Below, in pieces: positions 12,461 through 26,076 of a stretch of DNA of 64,000 bases. Position 1 is the first letter of the stretch. Every line of letters starts with the position of its first letter. The translations under genes were made by a program, and so were the position numbers. Below the pieces are notes generated by a model that was not told where the DNA came from, did not search any database, and saw only the letters and a list, made by a program, of their open reading frames with translations. Source of the stretch: Erythrocercus mccallii (Eukaryota > Chordata > Aves > Passeriformes > Dicruridae); contig VZRG01000451.1 in assembly GCA_013397435.1 (NCBI GenBank), forward strand, positions 372,001-436,000, written 5' to 3'.

Positions 12461-14845
12461 GAGAGAAATAACAGAACTGTCATAGCTTGTTAGTGTTCCA
12501 TAAAGTTGAAGAAAAATACAATGATCAATAACAATATAAAGTTTTGTACTTGCTGTTTATTTATCTATCCAACTTTGTGCAACACTACAATTTAAAATAT
12601 AAGACACAATTTGAACTATTTTATAGTTGCAAGTATTTTTCCTACAGAATATTTAATTACTATTGACATGACTTATTAACACTTATTAACATAATATTTA
12701 TTAACAATTTTTTGCTGTTAACATGAACATGCACACTGTAGAATCCTATCACAGCACTTCACTGACAAATGTTCAGAGAGGGCTACTATATCTCTGTATC
12801 AATGGAATCAACTTTTGTTTCTCCCAGCTAGAAAATTTAATGAGACAGGCTTTGAGGACTTCTGGACAACTGTTGAAGATTCTGGATTTGTGGTGGTTGT
12901 AGTGGTCTCTGCATGTCTGTGATCACCAAGCCCAGGGGTGTTCCCTGCATTGGTGAAGTTCATTAGCCAGCAACAGAGGTGCAGTGTGGTAGGTGCAGCA
13001 CTTTCCAGCTGCACAACAGAGGAAACTTCACTTATTTAACCATGGATTGTTACAAACATTTAGATGCTGTATGAAAGTCACTAACCTTTTCTGTTTTTTC
13101 CCAAACTGCTTTGCTCTAGTTTAGACGTGTCCCTTGCAAATCTAAACCAGATTATTGAGATCAATTATTAATATCTCACTGGAAGAACACTTAGTGACCA
13201 CCTTCTAGGTTTTTGGTGTAAATGACATTTTAATGATTAATTGTATTTTCCTAGCAGCTTAGAAATCTGTTTCCCCTACCTCCAAGAGTCTTGGGTGTTA
13301 TTTGGGTTTGCAGAAACAGCAGAATTCTCAGCCTACTCAAATCACTTCAGACTTTGTTTATCTAGGATAATCATTTATGAAAGTGTCTCAAAAACACCAG
13401 GTGCTGTTTTAATTTCTAAAGTATTATTTTCCCTTTAAATAGAGCATCAGTCCCAATCAGGTTACTGGAAAGCTATGGAAATTTATTTCACATCAGTGTT
13501 GGTATCAGATGGAATGGTGATGCAATTACATCAAGACTGCAAGATGTAGATATATACCTTGGGAATCTGTACCTATGGCAAATAAAATGGATGCCATGGA
13601 TTACAGACTTCAGCACCCTATAGAGAAAGTAAATTACACTGAAAACTTGTACAGGTAGACTGGCTGTCACCTTGTCTTATTTTCAACAGATGAAAATTAG
13701 GAATTTGGTTGAAGCTGGTTATGCAGATGAAATTTCTCTGCGTCTATCTTAGATACTATTGCTATTAATAGATGACTTTATAGGGATGCTCTTCTCATCT
13801 CCCTGTATTTCTCTGACAATAGGAAAATCTGGACCTACTTAGACGAGGTAACTGACATTGCAATGGTTTTGAATCCCAATATCACTTTCTCTGCCATCTC
13901 CTTTTCACTGGCATAGTGGCACAATCTAGATAATGGCCAATTTAGTAATGTCTGGTATGCTAAGGTCGCAGCTCCTAACTGCAGACTGGAGTCAGCAATA
14001 TCATACCTACCTTCCTTTGAGAAGAGGACGTTTGTTGCTTTATCTTTATGGACTTGCCATGAAATAAGCAGCAGTTTTGTTAGTACTGACAAAGACAGGT
14101 ACCATGGGGTTCCTTCAACATCCAAGATTTCCAGAGGTATAATTCAGAATCTAAAAATAGCGAACGTTATTTTTAGCAAAATGTTAAACTACTTTTTTTT
14201 TGCTTGGTTTTGTCAGCTACTGTTTCAGCTGGTATAAACCAATAAAAACAACAGCAACAAGAAGCAAACTGGGAATTCTTTTGTGTAACTCTATAAGATC
14301 ATATTTCATAGTGTGACATATATCCCACATATCTTTCATAAGAATTGGTGGAAACTTATATGTTATTGCAACACCACTCAGAAAAAATAATACTATGCAT
14401 ATGGATTAAATTTCACAGACTTATTGTTTAGTTTTGTAACCATTTATTCTTTAAACACGGCTAAATAATTTCTTTCACTCTCTACTCAGTTTGGATAAGC
14501 AATTCTCTCATATTTTCAGCTGCCTTCTCGTGTTGTGTGAACTCCTCCTCATATTTTTACTTCATCCATCATGATGTATTTGGCATTTTTTTGACAGATG
14601 ACAGCACATCATTTCACTGGGGCGAGGAATACAAAAGACAGCAGAACAAGAAAAAGCTGAAAAACACTTAGGATAAATGAATAGACTTTTACCAACTATT
14701 CTCACAAGCACACGCTCCAAATCTTTGGAGTGACAATAAGCATTGGAAACTTTATCTGAATGGCATTTTTCATCTGGTAGTACTAAGCTTCTGAAAATGG
14801 GGTTTTACAACACAGCTTCTCAGTCATACCTCTTTCTTCTCAAAG

Positions 14846-14938
14846 GTTTTGAATCTAAGTTGATATTGTTTGATGGCTTTGCATTATGTGTTGCCTGAAT
14901 AAAACATACTTGATTCCTTTTGCACACTGGATGTCCAG
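14846..14938 (+). other. Weak exon-like segment between splice-like sites
   Basis: A pyrimidine-rich stretch ending in AAAG precedes 14846, and a consensus donor CCAG|GTAAGC follows 14938. The enclosed 93 nt have stops in all three plus frames, so it could only be a non-coding exon. The donor is one of seven plus-strand CAGGTAAG words in the window. A chance pairing of splice-like sites is the simplest explanation. Confidence 0.2.
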
Positions 14939-16446
14939 GTAAGCTGCAAATTATCTATTTGGTCCCTTCAGAATTACTTTGCTTTTTCAGCTCAGAGTGA
15001 GTGACAGCAACACGTGAGCTAAGTGCTCCAGAAGAGCAGAGACAGCATTTATAAATTGCTGACTACTGCATCAGTAGGAAAAGCCTCCTAGTGAAACAAT
15101 AATTACTCTGAAAGAGTATTCCAAGTCTTTGATATTTAAAACAAAAAATAGGCAATATGGAAAATGTTTCAGTAGACTGAATGCTTCTATACATATTTTC
15201 ACATTAATCCTTGTGTGTTTATGGATGTATCTTATAAGCAGTCCCTTTCCTAAATTTGTTTTATTATATTTTTTAAAAATAATTTCTTTTGTGTAATTCT
15301 GCATCAGGAAATCCACTCAGAAAATAACGATCATACAAAAGTAGCATACCTAATTCTTGAGAAAATGGTTAAATGATACCACTTGCAAAAAAATTGGGTT
15401 TTTCTTGCTTTTTGTTTGACGGATGCTAATCACCATTTCTGTGGTTAAATTAAGAAACTTTTTGTATCATAACTTTAGAAATTATGTTTTTATTCTGAAA
15501 GATAAATTTGCTTTAAATTATTGACTTGAGTCTGACATTCCATTATCTAGAATTTTTCCTTAGCAGTTCAGATTCATGCCTTTAGGTATTCTGTAACTGA
15601 TACAGTTTTGTGCATTTTACTACAGGCAAGGGTTTTCTGAAAATTCAGTTTTAATATAAAGACACCATTTAAGTAGTAAACCAAGATAGATTCCATTCAA
15701 ACAAAAATATTTCCATCAGAACCAAAGATTAGGATGGAAAATATTTCATCTGAATCCTCATTCATCTGCAGAAAATTAGCAGATATTAAACTGAAACTAG
15801 CAACATTCACATTTCCAGAGAGGAATGACTTTTTCTACATACCATCAAAGCAAATGAAAGAAAACTTTTAACTTTTTTTTTCTCCTAAAAGACAAAGTTA
15901 AGACCATCCAAGTAGAGATAAAGAATGTGAGTTGCACTTATAGCTAATGGTCTCCTGGAAGAAGAGACTTGTCTTGTCAAAATGAAATACTGCAACTCTA
16001 AAACCAGACAGAGTTTAGTTGGATTTAGGACTAGACCCTAGAGTTTTCAAGATCATAATTAGGGCTAAGGAACTACTGTTTTCTTGAATCTTACTTTATT
16101 TTCCTAGAGGAGTTTTTGGAAATCATCTTAACATTTTAGTACCTTTACATGTATGTGAGAACCAAGCACATGGAATCAATATATACAGCTTGAATTCTAA
16201 AGCAAATACATTTTCATCTATGGAAATTTAATTATTGCTATGCCTGATTGAATGGGAAATTGTAGAGTAATCTTGAATTAATATATCTCGATCTCTTAAG
16301 AAGAAACAGTCAAACCATAATCAATATTCATGTGCGCTTTTTTCTTCGAGTAAGCTCATGTTATGACAAGAGATTTGTTGTCTTTTGTCATGACTTAAAA
16401 ACCTCATGCACTTATGGTTCCTTTTTTATTCATTAGCATATTTAAG

Positions 16447-16493
16447 TTTTCTTAGTTATTTTATTTTCTTATTTTCTTAGTTATTTTATTTTT
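16447..16493. repeat. Tandem duplication of a 25-bp T-rich unit
   Basis: The word TTTTCTTAGTTATTTTATTT begins at 16447 and again at 16472. The period is 25 bp and the two copies are identical. It is a local slippage duplication in T-rich DNA. Confidence 0.8.
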
Positions 16494-16786
16494 CCTTTTA
16501 CATTACACTAGTGTTAGCAAGCCAGAGTCATATCACAGTTCTGACATAAGAAACAATACACAGATTTAGTGAGATGGTTAAACCTCTCAAGAACTGTATT
16601 CTTAAGCAGAAAATTGAAGAAGCAGAGGAAGAAACCACAGTTTTCATAGAGATGTGAATTAAATTGCTCAAATTCAGACTGAAATAGTACTAAAGATTAG
16701 AATAGGTTCGCTGTCTCCCAGTTCACAATTCAGTGTCACTGGGATATCACTTCTCATATCTTGCCATGTTTTTCATGTATTTCTGT

Positions 16787-16821
16787 CAATTCAGTTCAAT
16801 TCAATTCAATTCAGTTCAATT
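16787..16821. repeat. (TTCAA)n pentanucleotide microsatellite
   Basis: Seven near-perfect pentanucleotide units (CAATT/CAGTT) run through 35 bp. The A/G variants are arranged almost symmetrically. It is a simple repeat likely to vary in length between individuals. Confidence 0.85.
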
Positions 16822-19454
16822 GAAGGTGTCCACATATAACATGAGAATACTGCTTTTAATGCCTGGAGTTACCCCGGGAATCATGACGTAAAAAAACCCA
16901 AGTACAATAAGTTTTCTTTTACACCAGAGTAATCTGCAGGTAAAATAGAGTGTAGTCAGGGAATTCTGTCTCATTTAATTGTTTGCCAATTACCGAAATG
17001 GTTAATTACTGATTTAGGTACTAAGAAACAAGGAGTGTCTCCTGTTGTGTTCCAAACAATGCCCATTTCCACATGCCTCCTCCCATATTTTCTTCTGTGT
17101 GTCCTCACATGACGTCCACAATGTCTCCATTTGTCTCTACATCATTTGGCTAAGAAGCTATTCTGAAGAAAAGAAATACGCATCTATGGCAACCATAGAG
17201 CATTTTAACAATAAAGCTTTTAATGGGAAAATGACAAGTGAAATTTGTGTATTACCACAACCGTGGTGGGTTCTAAATAATCACAGCTCCCTGTGGCACT
17301 GAATTACAAGTTCATGTTCATAGATAATGATCATTTTACTCCAGATCTTTAGACTAAAAGTTCTGCTTCATGAATTTTTGATGCTGGGCAATCAGACTGA
17401 GGTTTTCAATGGTTTCAGGTTGCAGCAGAGGATTTCAGAGATCAATTGTGTTGATCCAGTATATTCACTGACTTTCTACTTTCTGCTCCTCCAGCATCAT
17501 GCACCAACGCTGCAGAGATTGGTAAATCTCCTGCTCCCAACATGCAATCCTGGTAGCTGTCCTGACACGAAAATTTGTCATTTTGCCCCTCAAAATAAGG
17601 CAATAAGGCTTGGTAACATTTTCTTCTTTGGCCTTTAGGGTATGTTTGCTGTGTGTATGGGGTTTTTTTCCTTTTGGTTTATATGCTTCTGATGTGTTGG
17701 AACACTGTCTTTTAGGAGATTTTGTGTAGCATGAGGGATAGAATTTACAAGATAAAACCTTTGTTTAGAGCACTCTGTCTTCTTGCTTTGAGAAGAACAT
17801 ATTTTCTATATTTCTGTCTTGGAGCAAAGTAGGTTATAGCCAGCCAGACAGGTACTTTGAAATAGAATTGATTTTATTTCTATGTTGCACTGATTATTCC
17901 CACGTATACCATCATTAGTCATATCCAGGAATTTCCTTGCTGAGGAATGGCAGGACAGCTTGGTTTAGAAGTGCTCTGCAGCTGTTCTAAATTACACCAG
18001 GATAATACTGTGAACCCTTCCAATTTTTAGATGTCTGAAAGTTTAGCTTTCAGCAGGAGACTATACCCAAGCTAGCCTCGGTTCCCTGATGAGATGGTTT
18101 ACTCTTTTGTGGATGTAAGAATTAGTAACTTACAAGGAAAATTACCATAAAAAACAAATCCCTGAAAACAGAAAGAGAAAACAAAGCAGCATAAAGAGAA
18201 TTAGGCTGGCAGGAAACTTCAAAAAATTCATGATATGAAATAGTATCAAAACAAAAGATCAACAGATGTCTTCAGCATGAAGACTAGCAGCATTTTCTAG
18301 CCTTTATTTCTTTCAGGGGCTCAGTACCAAGAGGTGCAAATTTCCATCTGGTAATAGAATTCCACAAATAATTTAAGATGAAAGGCATAATATTTTTTTA
18401 ATGATACCTTCACATCGCTGATCAAAGCATTTTTTCTGAACAATTTTTTGTCATGGTATTATTTTTCTTCCCTTACCCATTTTTCCCAGTCCTTCTACCC
18501 TTTCCCAACTAACATGTCACATAACTTCACTGACAATTTTCCTACAGCATTACAAAGACAGTATGTGGCTGCTGAACACAGTGATTCTTCAATGATTCTG
18601 TCCTTCGGGTTGTTTTCATTTTTTCTGTCCTCTGCTCCCCTTGTGCACCACATATTTTAGAACTGGAGAGAAGCTAGATGTCCCCTATTTGGTGTATATG
18701 TTCAATGTTTTTTGTTCTTATCCTAATACTCTTCAAATTACATATTTTATGGACAAACACGCACACAGTGAGTATGGTCCTTACCTAAATAAGTATGTCA
18801 CTTCTCAGCTTGACAGCATGGCACAGAGAACAGCTGTGGCACAATGTCTGGAAACCCTTCTCCAGTCTGTGGGGGAACCACAGAATGCAAAAAGATGTAT
18901 GCTAGAAAAGAAAAGAATTACAAAATTTAGAGGACCTTGGTAAGACCCTTTACTCCTGCCCGTAAACACAGCAGGAGAGGAAAAGTGATTCTGTGTCCTG
19001 CTATATGTGCACTCAGTTTCTGTGTTTTTCTCCTTTATTAGCCTCCAATTCAGAAGTGAATTTAGAATGGCTTAGCAATGCTATTGGCAAGTGCTTCAGC
19101 TCCAGTAGCTTTCACGTGCAGTGTTGAAAACGTCAATCTTTTGACATTCGTTTCACCAAAACGTGGTCTCTGGCACAAGCTAATATCTTGTGGTTGCACA
19201 GCTCATTACTCTGGTATCGTAGCTGTTTCTCCTACTTTTATCCCTATTTGTGATTCAATGTGAAAGAGGTTAAATTCTGTTCTCTGGCATGCTATTTGAC
19301 GTTAGGTCCTTTCCCTTGCATACATGGGTTTTGTGTGAATTAGTACTGCTGCTAATTTCTCTGCACAGATAGCTGCAGTAGAAGTAACAACATTAATAGT
19401 CTGTTGGAGTAGCCCCTCTGCCATATACTTCAGAGACCCCACAGTACTGTGACA

Positions 19455-19516
19455 GGATAATGGTCTCCTGTTGCTGGATAATGGTGTCCTGTTGCTGGAT
19501 GATGGTCCCTGTTGCT
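19455..19516. repeat. Minisatellite, three copies of a 21-bp unit
   Basis: The unit begins GGATAATGGT and ends CCTGTTGCT. Copies lie at 19455-19475, 19476-19496 and 19497-19516. The first two differ at one base. The third has one further change and a 1-bp deletion. Adjacent copies being most alike suggests stepwise duplication. Confidence 0.85.
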
Positions 19517-22500
19517 ATGCAAGTACAAAGTCAAAACAAATGTGAATGATGACATTTTTTAAAAGCAAACATAGAACTCAGCCTGTCTCTGGTAAATATT
19601 TCATTAAAAACCATTTATGTTTCCTAAACCAGTGAAATGAACACTTTCTAAGGCAACATTATATTGTAGATGAGAACAGTAATATAGCTCTAATATTTAA
19701 CATGCCTAGTGAGACGTTAGAGTTGTTACCCATTTTAGAGCTTATATGACAATTTATTTCACCCTTTGATTTCAGGACCAGACACTCTCTAGTATGTAAT
19801 GATCCTTACAGCTTAGCTGTTACCTCTTTTTTAGTCTTGGTTTTGATGTCTTGTCATGTTCCTGTACAATTCTCCCTCATTGGTGCTACAAACAGCTTTC
19901 TAGTTAGTGTTTGCTGTTTAGTGTGTCATCCTTCTTATCTATTTTTGAGCTACATTTTGTCTTTTTGAAAAATACATTTACATTCTTGAACTAGAGCCTA
20001 TTCTTCATCTTTCTCACTCTGGGAATAGAAGAGTAGTAAAATAAATTAAAAGGAAAAAAACACCAACAAAAAAGAAGTTGTCAGGAAACTGGCATCTTGA
20101 TCTTGTCTATTCCCATCTTATGGACAGATCAGAGCAGTCAACCTGCTTGTTCACCTTAGCCTTTCTGGCAGTGGTTCTTCAGAAGCAAGATGGACATGAT
20201 CAGTCTGAAGGCTGGCAGCCTCACCAGAGCAACTGGCTTCTCTAAGCTTCACTGTGCCCTTGCTGAATCTTATCTATTATCAAAGCAGCTGGAGGAAATT
20301 TGTGCCTCATCTCAACCCTTTCACACCAATCTCAGCTGTGAAAGAGGTGCTTCAACTTCAGACTGTATCTTTGAGACTGTTCCTTTGAGCTCCATTTATT
20401 AAACTGATGCCTGGTGTAGTCAGGGAGATGGGAGGTGGACAAAGGGTTTGGAGAAAAAGTGCTCCAAACCCTATGGATTTTAAACAACATATACAGAAAA
20501 AGCCTGATTTTAAATTAAGGGAGTCGCACATTTAAAATATTATTCTGTGTAAGAGAAGATGCATCATTTAATGTGAAGTGATGCCATATGGCCCCCAATT
20601 AGAAAGTAATCAAAGAGAGGATTTAGATAGACTGCCCTTTCTAAAAATTAATCATATTTGTTCTTTAATTTTGCTTAGTACTACAATCTTTTGAAGATCA
20701 AGGCCAAAACAGTAAAGATTTCAGGATACTGAGCAAGTTAGGACTAACAGATGACTACTTTTGCAGTCTGAACAAGGTATCACAGCCCATGCTTTGCCAA
20801 GATTTCTCTCTTTGGTAGAGGAAAATGAATCCAGCATGTTTGCTGCTTGCAGTTGGTTCTGGAATAACACAAGAGCAGACTAAACTCTTGAGTACACAAT
20901 TAGAGCTTAAAAGGTCAAAACACCCAAGTGGCTACTGGTAGCCAATGGACATCATACGGCAAAAGTGCACTGAACTTCACAAAGGCACAGTACTTTCTTA
21001 GAAGAGCAGCCAGGTTTGAGGCAGCCAGATTTTGCACTAGCTTCATTTTCCAGATGGACTTAAATCATGCAGAGATTGTGAGTAAACTAATCTTGTGAGG
21101 GTAAAGTCTACAGCCAGAGGATGGGTACAATCACATGGGTGCATGAATTTTTTAAATTATGTGGGTAATATTAAAATGAATCAGAACTATTTTCACTGTA
21201 TGATTACAATCTGAATATCAAAAAAACCTCCCCCCATTTAAACCATAACAGAAAAAGGCAAACACACATCTATCTATTTTTTGAACTGAAAATTTTTACT
21301 TACCTGATGCATTGATTTATTTCTCCCAGCCATTTTTGCATCCTTCCCTTTTGAACTAAGGCTCAGTCACAAGTTTCAATTTGATCTCTCCCAATCACTT
21401 TTATTTTGTGAATGCAGAAAAAGAAGGAAAAGTAGGTTGGGTACCTGACATAAAGACAGATAATTAAGAATTCAGGTAAGCAGATGACCTACAGGACTCT
21501 GTTCTCAAATTCTACAATCTCAATGTAAAGTCCTGCTATGAAGATCAGTTTAACAGTGTCACAATAAGACACGAAATAAAGATGATTGACTTTGAAGTCA
21601 GTTCGAAGGCAGAAGAGAATCAGAAGGCTTTATTTACAATTCATTCAGCCTTTTTATAACATGCTGCGCTAAAAAGCCACATTATTGATCCATAGGATTG
21701 ACACCTCTCTCCATTGTTTAAATAACAGAAATAGCAAAACAACACCTTGGAGAGGGATTGTTATGGGAAAGAAATGTTTACACAAATTGTTTTTAAACAA
21801 GGACAACTGTTGAAAAGTTTCCCTTGGGAAGCGCTAACAATTCTCAGGCCCAGAAATATCAGGCCCACTTTACAGCAACTCAGTTTCTCCTGTTTCCTCT
21901 ATAGATTCACTAACAATACACATTATGAAGGACATACATGGCACTTAGGGAGGGTTAAAATAAAACACAGATAACTAGTGGTCAAAAGAAAGTTTAGGGC
22001 AAATGGACAGATGTAATATGGTCAGGGAATCTTTTTTGCCTGAAACACTTCCAATTACTTCAAGTTGCTCTCCTTTATAGCACTATTCAAATTTTTTTCT
22101 TTGGCAACTACTACTGTGAACATATTTTTCTATTTCAGTAAACACTGGCCTCAGAGTTTTTATTTGTGAGCATGAAAATTGCTGGAACTCACACCTGTTG
22201 TAGGTAAATATAATTTCATGGACAGGGTCAGTGGTCAAATTCAAGCACTCTTCTTTTTTCAAAATCCCACTGCTTCCCATCAGATATCAGGATATACCTT
22301 TAGTGTCCTTTATAGTCTTTAAAAGTTTTTTTCACTAAAGTTAAAGGAAAGATAAATTAAAATCCATATATATTTATTTTGTATCAAAACACATGCTGAA
22401 AGACAATGAAATTCTGTCAGCAGGATATACCTGGGTGAGTCACTACTGCCTATCTTTGGAATGGCACAAACTAAAAGGAATTTACTTAAAATAAAAAAGA

Positions 22501-23239
22501 AGTAATCAATACAAAAAATTGTAACTTAATTGTGTTCACTCACTTCAAAGGCTTAGCATGGGTATCAAACATCAAAAAAACAGCTGCAAACAAAATGAGT
22601 TTTATAAAGACCATTAACTCTTAATTCCCATCAGTCTTTTAAATAACAATATAACCAAAAAGATGATAAAATACAAAGTCTTTTTCTGTTGCTCTTTGTA
22701 ATCTTGACCTGGAGTATTTCCCGAGCATTAATTGGAGTATAATCTTACTAAAACATGAATTTGTATTACATCAATCTGTAAATCTGCCAATATATAATAA
22801 ACTTTAATCTTTCTTGCTTATTAATTGGAAGTTCATTAAAGAGCGTCTTTTTATAGAAAATATGTCACAGAAAAAACCCCAAAGAAACAGTGTTGGGAAA
22901 ACCCCTGCAGGGAATAACTCCTGATGCTCATGTTCAGCCTGTTCTTGTAGACTTCCAAAGTCAAAAGCAAAGACACGTACTCTGAATTGTCCAGGGGGTC
23001 AGTTATCATCCTTCCATTAAAGTGTTTCCAATATATAGCATGAGTTTTCTTATTTTAATTTAAGCCAAATGTTTCTACCTTCTCTATCCACGCGTGGCAT
23101 CATTCAAGTTATTCTTTTCTTTTCCTTGTATTCTTCCCCAAGACTATTTTAGTATTTCCTCAATATTTATATGAACAAGCCCACAGTGATTATTACTGCT
23201 CTATTGCAGACTGGCCCTCTTGGTTCACATAATTTTTGA

Positions 23240-23800
23240 GGATTACTGTCACAAACTGGAGGTAGTACTTCAGCTAAGCAGAATGGAAAGACTACCTAAC
23301 ATTTCTCAGCATTATCTTTGCTTTTTGTCCCAGTACCTCCTCCTAATATTTTTAAATCAAGACTCACTTTCAACTCACAGTCCCCCCCAATATCTCAATC
23401 ATCTTCTGTATAACTGGTGTTTTTTCTCAGTGTGTTTGTCCTGCTTTTTTTTGTCTAACCATGGTATTTCCTGCTTGTTTTTATTGAAACACATCTTATT
23501 TTTTCAGATTGTTCCTCCAGCTTGTGAGGATTTTTAAAAAAATTTCTTATCCTCACCTCTGACAATTTGTGCATCATCTCAAAATTAGATATTTCTACAC
23601 CACCCTCCAGACCAGAATATACAATGAAGCCTACCAGGCTCAGGACAGTTCTTGAGCTCCTTGCAAACTGCAAAACTGCATTCAGTATACTCTTCCCGCT
23701 TGATAATGAATAAGCATTACTTTCTTCATTATGTTAATTCAACCAATTTTTCATTCATCCACTTAGAGTTAAAAAAAATCCTCTATTCTGAGTGTAGTAA
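23240..23800 (-). mobile_element. Degenerate CR1-type LINE, reverse-transcriptase end region
   Basis: On the minus strand, a frame through about 23455-23620 reads RIRNFFKN, then HKLEEQSEKIRC and KTSRK. This parallels the part of CR1 reverse transcriptase that follows the active-site domain, usually of the form I-LDKLEEWSE-N-MKFN--KCK. The antisense nucleotide pattern, including words matching 'leucine-rich thumb' coding DNA and a TGTGCATCATCT segment near 23565, also fits CR1. Similarity continues with lower quality to about 23240 and 23800. The open frame is a residue: the catalytic domain is absent and flanking frames have stops. Orientation matches the 8.6 kb fragment and is opposite to the younger CR1 at 28.2 kb. 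Confidence 0.65.
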
Positions 23801-26010
23801 CTTATTAACTTACCTCCTTTAGATATGCTGACTCTCAGATCTTCATTGAGGAAAATAAAAAAAATTGGGTAAAGTGAGAGTAGAGGTGGTCAGTAATCAC
23901 AGAAAGACAAGAGAAAACTGAAAGACAGGATGTTCAGCAGTTTTCCAGCAGGACGTGAGAAAGATCTTATGATAGATATACACACAGGTTACTGCGGAAC
24001 ATATGTTGAGGTGTTTCTTCATAGTGGTCACAAACCACTAAATATCACAGAACAACAGGAAAAATAGATGGAAATGAGGCTTAAATCTGAAAAATTAACT
24101 GTGAATACTTAATTAAATGCCACTGTTTTTGTTGCTTCTTTTATCGCTACTGCTCCTAAAAGCCTGCTCTAAATTAGACTGAAGAAACATATCTTAATAA
24201 CCTATTCTTATCCAAGGGTTTTTTTGCACTGGTTTAATTTTTAGCAAGGATTTATACATTTTTTTCACTTATCCATGCAGCATTATTGGTATCATGCACT
24301 GCAGTGAGTGTGCACAGATAGATACAGTCAAAAAATTTAGCAAAAACACAATCTGTCTAGAGTGCATAGAGCTGTGTACAATATTTGAGTGGGTTGTGGC
24401 AGCCATATAGCCATTAGTTAATTATGATAGGGCATCATGTTGATGTGGTGACTGTGCTGCTTCCAGTTTTGGAAGTAGTTCAGAGGCCTCTACATCTGTG
24501 TCTGCATCTGCAAGACCGTGTAGCTTGTTGCTGATATAGCTTTGATTTGCTGAAAAAAAACAAAATAGGGAAACTTCTGGTCATTCATCTTCAAAATTAA
24601 TTTTCAAGGCTCTTCATTTCGTCCTTGTGTTTGGAGTCCGTGAAGAAAGCAAGATGGCGTAAGATGAAGGAAAATATTGCTTGCATATTGTAATTCCTTT
24701 GAGAGGCAGGATGCACTCAAAATTTCTTCTTGGTTGTGTATCAACAAAATTTTACCCTTAGAAAAAAATAAGTAGATATAGGAGGAAGAACTAAAGCAGG
24801 CTATCCACATGGATTCACCACATTTTTTTCAGCCTTGAGGATATAACCAGCAGACAGGATATGCTCCAAGAATTTATCAATCTCCCTCATTTACCTAGCA
24901 ACAGTTAGAAATAAAAAGATTTTTTTTTATTTACTGCAGGTGATAAATGAGCTCAATTTATAGATCACTATAGACTATGTAAAACCTCAGAGCTCCTCTC
25001 AAAAGCAGATAAAAGGCTTCTCAAATCTCTACTAATGAAAAAGGTTCCTAGCTGGAAATTAAATTCTCTGAATATGCAATTATTTATCTTTTCTTTTTCT
25101 TCCTGAAATTCTGCAAAATTTTCTTGTTTGAAGGCTTTTAGCCCTTTAATCTTTTTAGTAAACACTGTTTTAAGGTTACAGTTTTATCTAGGGGAAGGAG
25201 TACTAGTTAACAGAACTATTTCTTTCATGTTCCATTTAGCCACGTATGAACCACACAAACACTGGAAAAAAATCCTCTAAAAATCCTTGAGAAACCATGA
25301 TGTCAGAAAAAAACCCTAAAAAGCAAATAAATGAAATATCTAATTCAGAAATCTCACATCATGATAGTCTGTAATCCTATTCATCAATTAAAAATTAAAA
25401 TAACAGCCTGCTGGTAAGACTCCAGTTACTGGGTGATTAAATCAGTATGTTGCCAAAGCTCTAAAAGACAGAAATACCTTTCTCTCTTTTAAATATTTGT
25501 GGATTTTTCTCATGAGCCATAGAAGTCTTCAGGCTAGGCAGCTCTTTTCCAGTATGCACAGAAACACATAAAATTTTTTCATTATAACCTTAAGGTCTCA
25601 AGATCATACAGTCAAACCTCCTCACATCCTGCTGTTATCTGGAGGGAGCAGCACATTTCACATGCTATCTCTGAACTGATATACTTCCTTTTTAAAGGGA
25701 GGGCAGCAAGACATACTTTCAGCATTCACCATTTTCTTATGTTCCCTGACACCTAATGGGTACTGTATTGTCTTAAACCTGTAGTCTTTCCTAGGAGGAT
25801 GATTGCAAGCATTTAATTTCTTCTAGCAAGAAAGCTGGAAACCTCATCTACCCACCTGGCACAAGAAGGGCAAGCAAACTTGCAAACTATGCCATGTTAA
25901 TAAATGCTTTCTACATCTCCCAAATGTTCGTATCTTTGAGATGCTATGGAACATAAAAGCGGTTGTAAGGGAAGGTTAAACTTTTCTGCAGCAGGAATTT
26001 TGTGATTCTA
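23801..26010. other. Unique AT-rich sequence, no supported gene
   Basis: No gene or RNA gene is recognised. A stretch near 25585-25660 weakly resembles the antisense 3' end of a CR1 element (words like AAGGTCTCAAGATCATAC followed by AGTCAAACCTCC), but it is too short and diverged to call. The sequence directly before 26011 leads into a T-rich tract and the candidate exon below. Confidence 0.45.
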
Positions 26011-26072
26011 TTTTTTGTTGTTGTTGTTGTTTGTTTGTTTTTTATTATTATTTTTTTTCCCTCTCTTCCTTA
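26011..26072. repeat. T-rich simple repeat, (TTG)n/(TTTG)n/(TTA)n
   Basis: Six T residues are followed by GTT repeats, then GTTT repeats, TTA repeats and an 8-T run ending in a CT-rich stretch. Apart from being low-complexity DNA, the tract supplies an unusually long polypyrimidine run directly upstream of the AG at 26075-26076. That is what a strong splice acceptor needs. Confidence 0.8.
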
Positions 26073-26076
26073 TCAG

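Larger units (their letters stand above)
8801..14845. other. Unique AT-rich sequence, no supported gene
   Basis: A 107-codon minus-strand open frame at 8925-9248 has no recognisable motif and is within the length expected by chance. The only structure I can support is an A-rich degenerate tandem repeat near 11.8 kb and a block near 12.3-12.5 kb that looks constrained. No LTR, LINE or SINE could be recognised. Confidence 0.5.
14939..23239. other. Unique AT-rich sequence with small tandem repeats
   Basis: No gene is supported. Three small tandem repeats (16.45, 16.79 and 19.46 kb) are listed separately. A strong minus-strand donor (CATCAG|GTAAGT, exon end at 21304) and a strong plus-strand donor (TTCAG|GTAAGC, exon end at 21475) lie 170 bp apart facing away from each other, but neither bounds a convincing exon. 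The interval 16960-17040 contains closely packed CAATTA and TTAATTA words reminiscent of enhancer sequence. Confidence 0.5.

Noticed and set aside
21304..21443. Minus-strand 140-nt exon-like segment with donor CATCAG|GTAAGT
   Set aside because: The donor is strong, but the assumed acceptor (TCTTTATGTCAG) has a poor pyrimidine tract, and no other signal supports it.
21418..21475. Plus-strand 58-nt segment ending in TTCAG|GTAAGC
   Set aside because: The acceptor is weak, the segment has stops, and it is purine-rich like the surrounding sequence. The donor is counted only in the strand-bias finding.
25585..25700. Possible antisense CR1 3' end
   Set aside because: Only scattered word matches over about 40 bp, too short and diverged to call without a library search.
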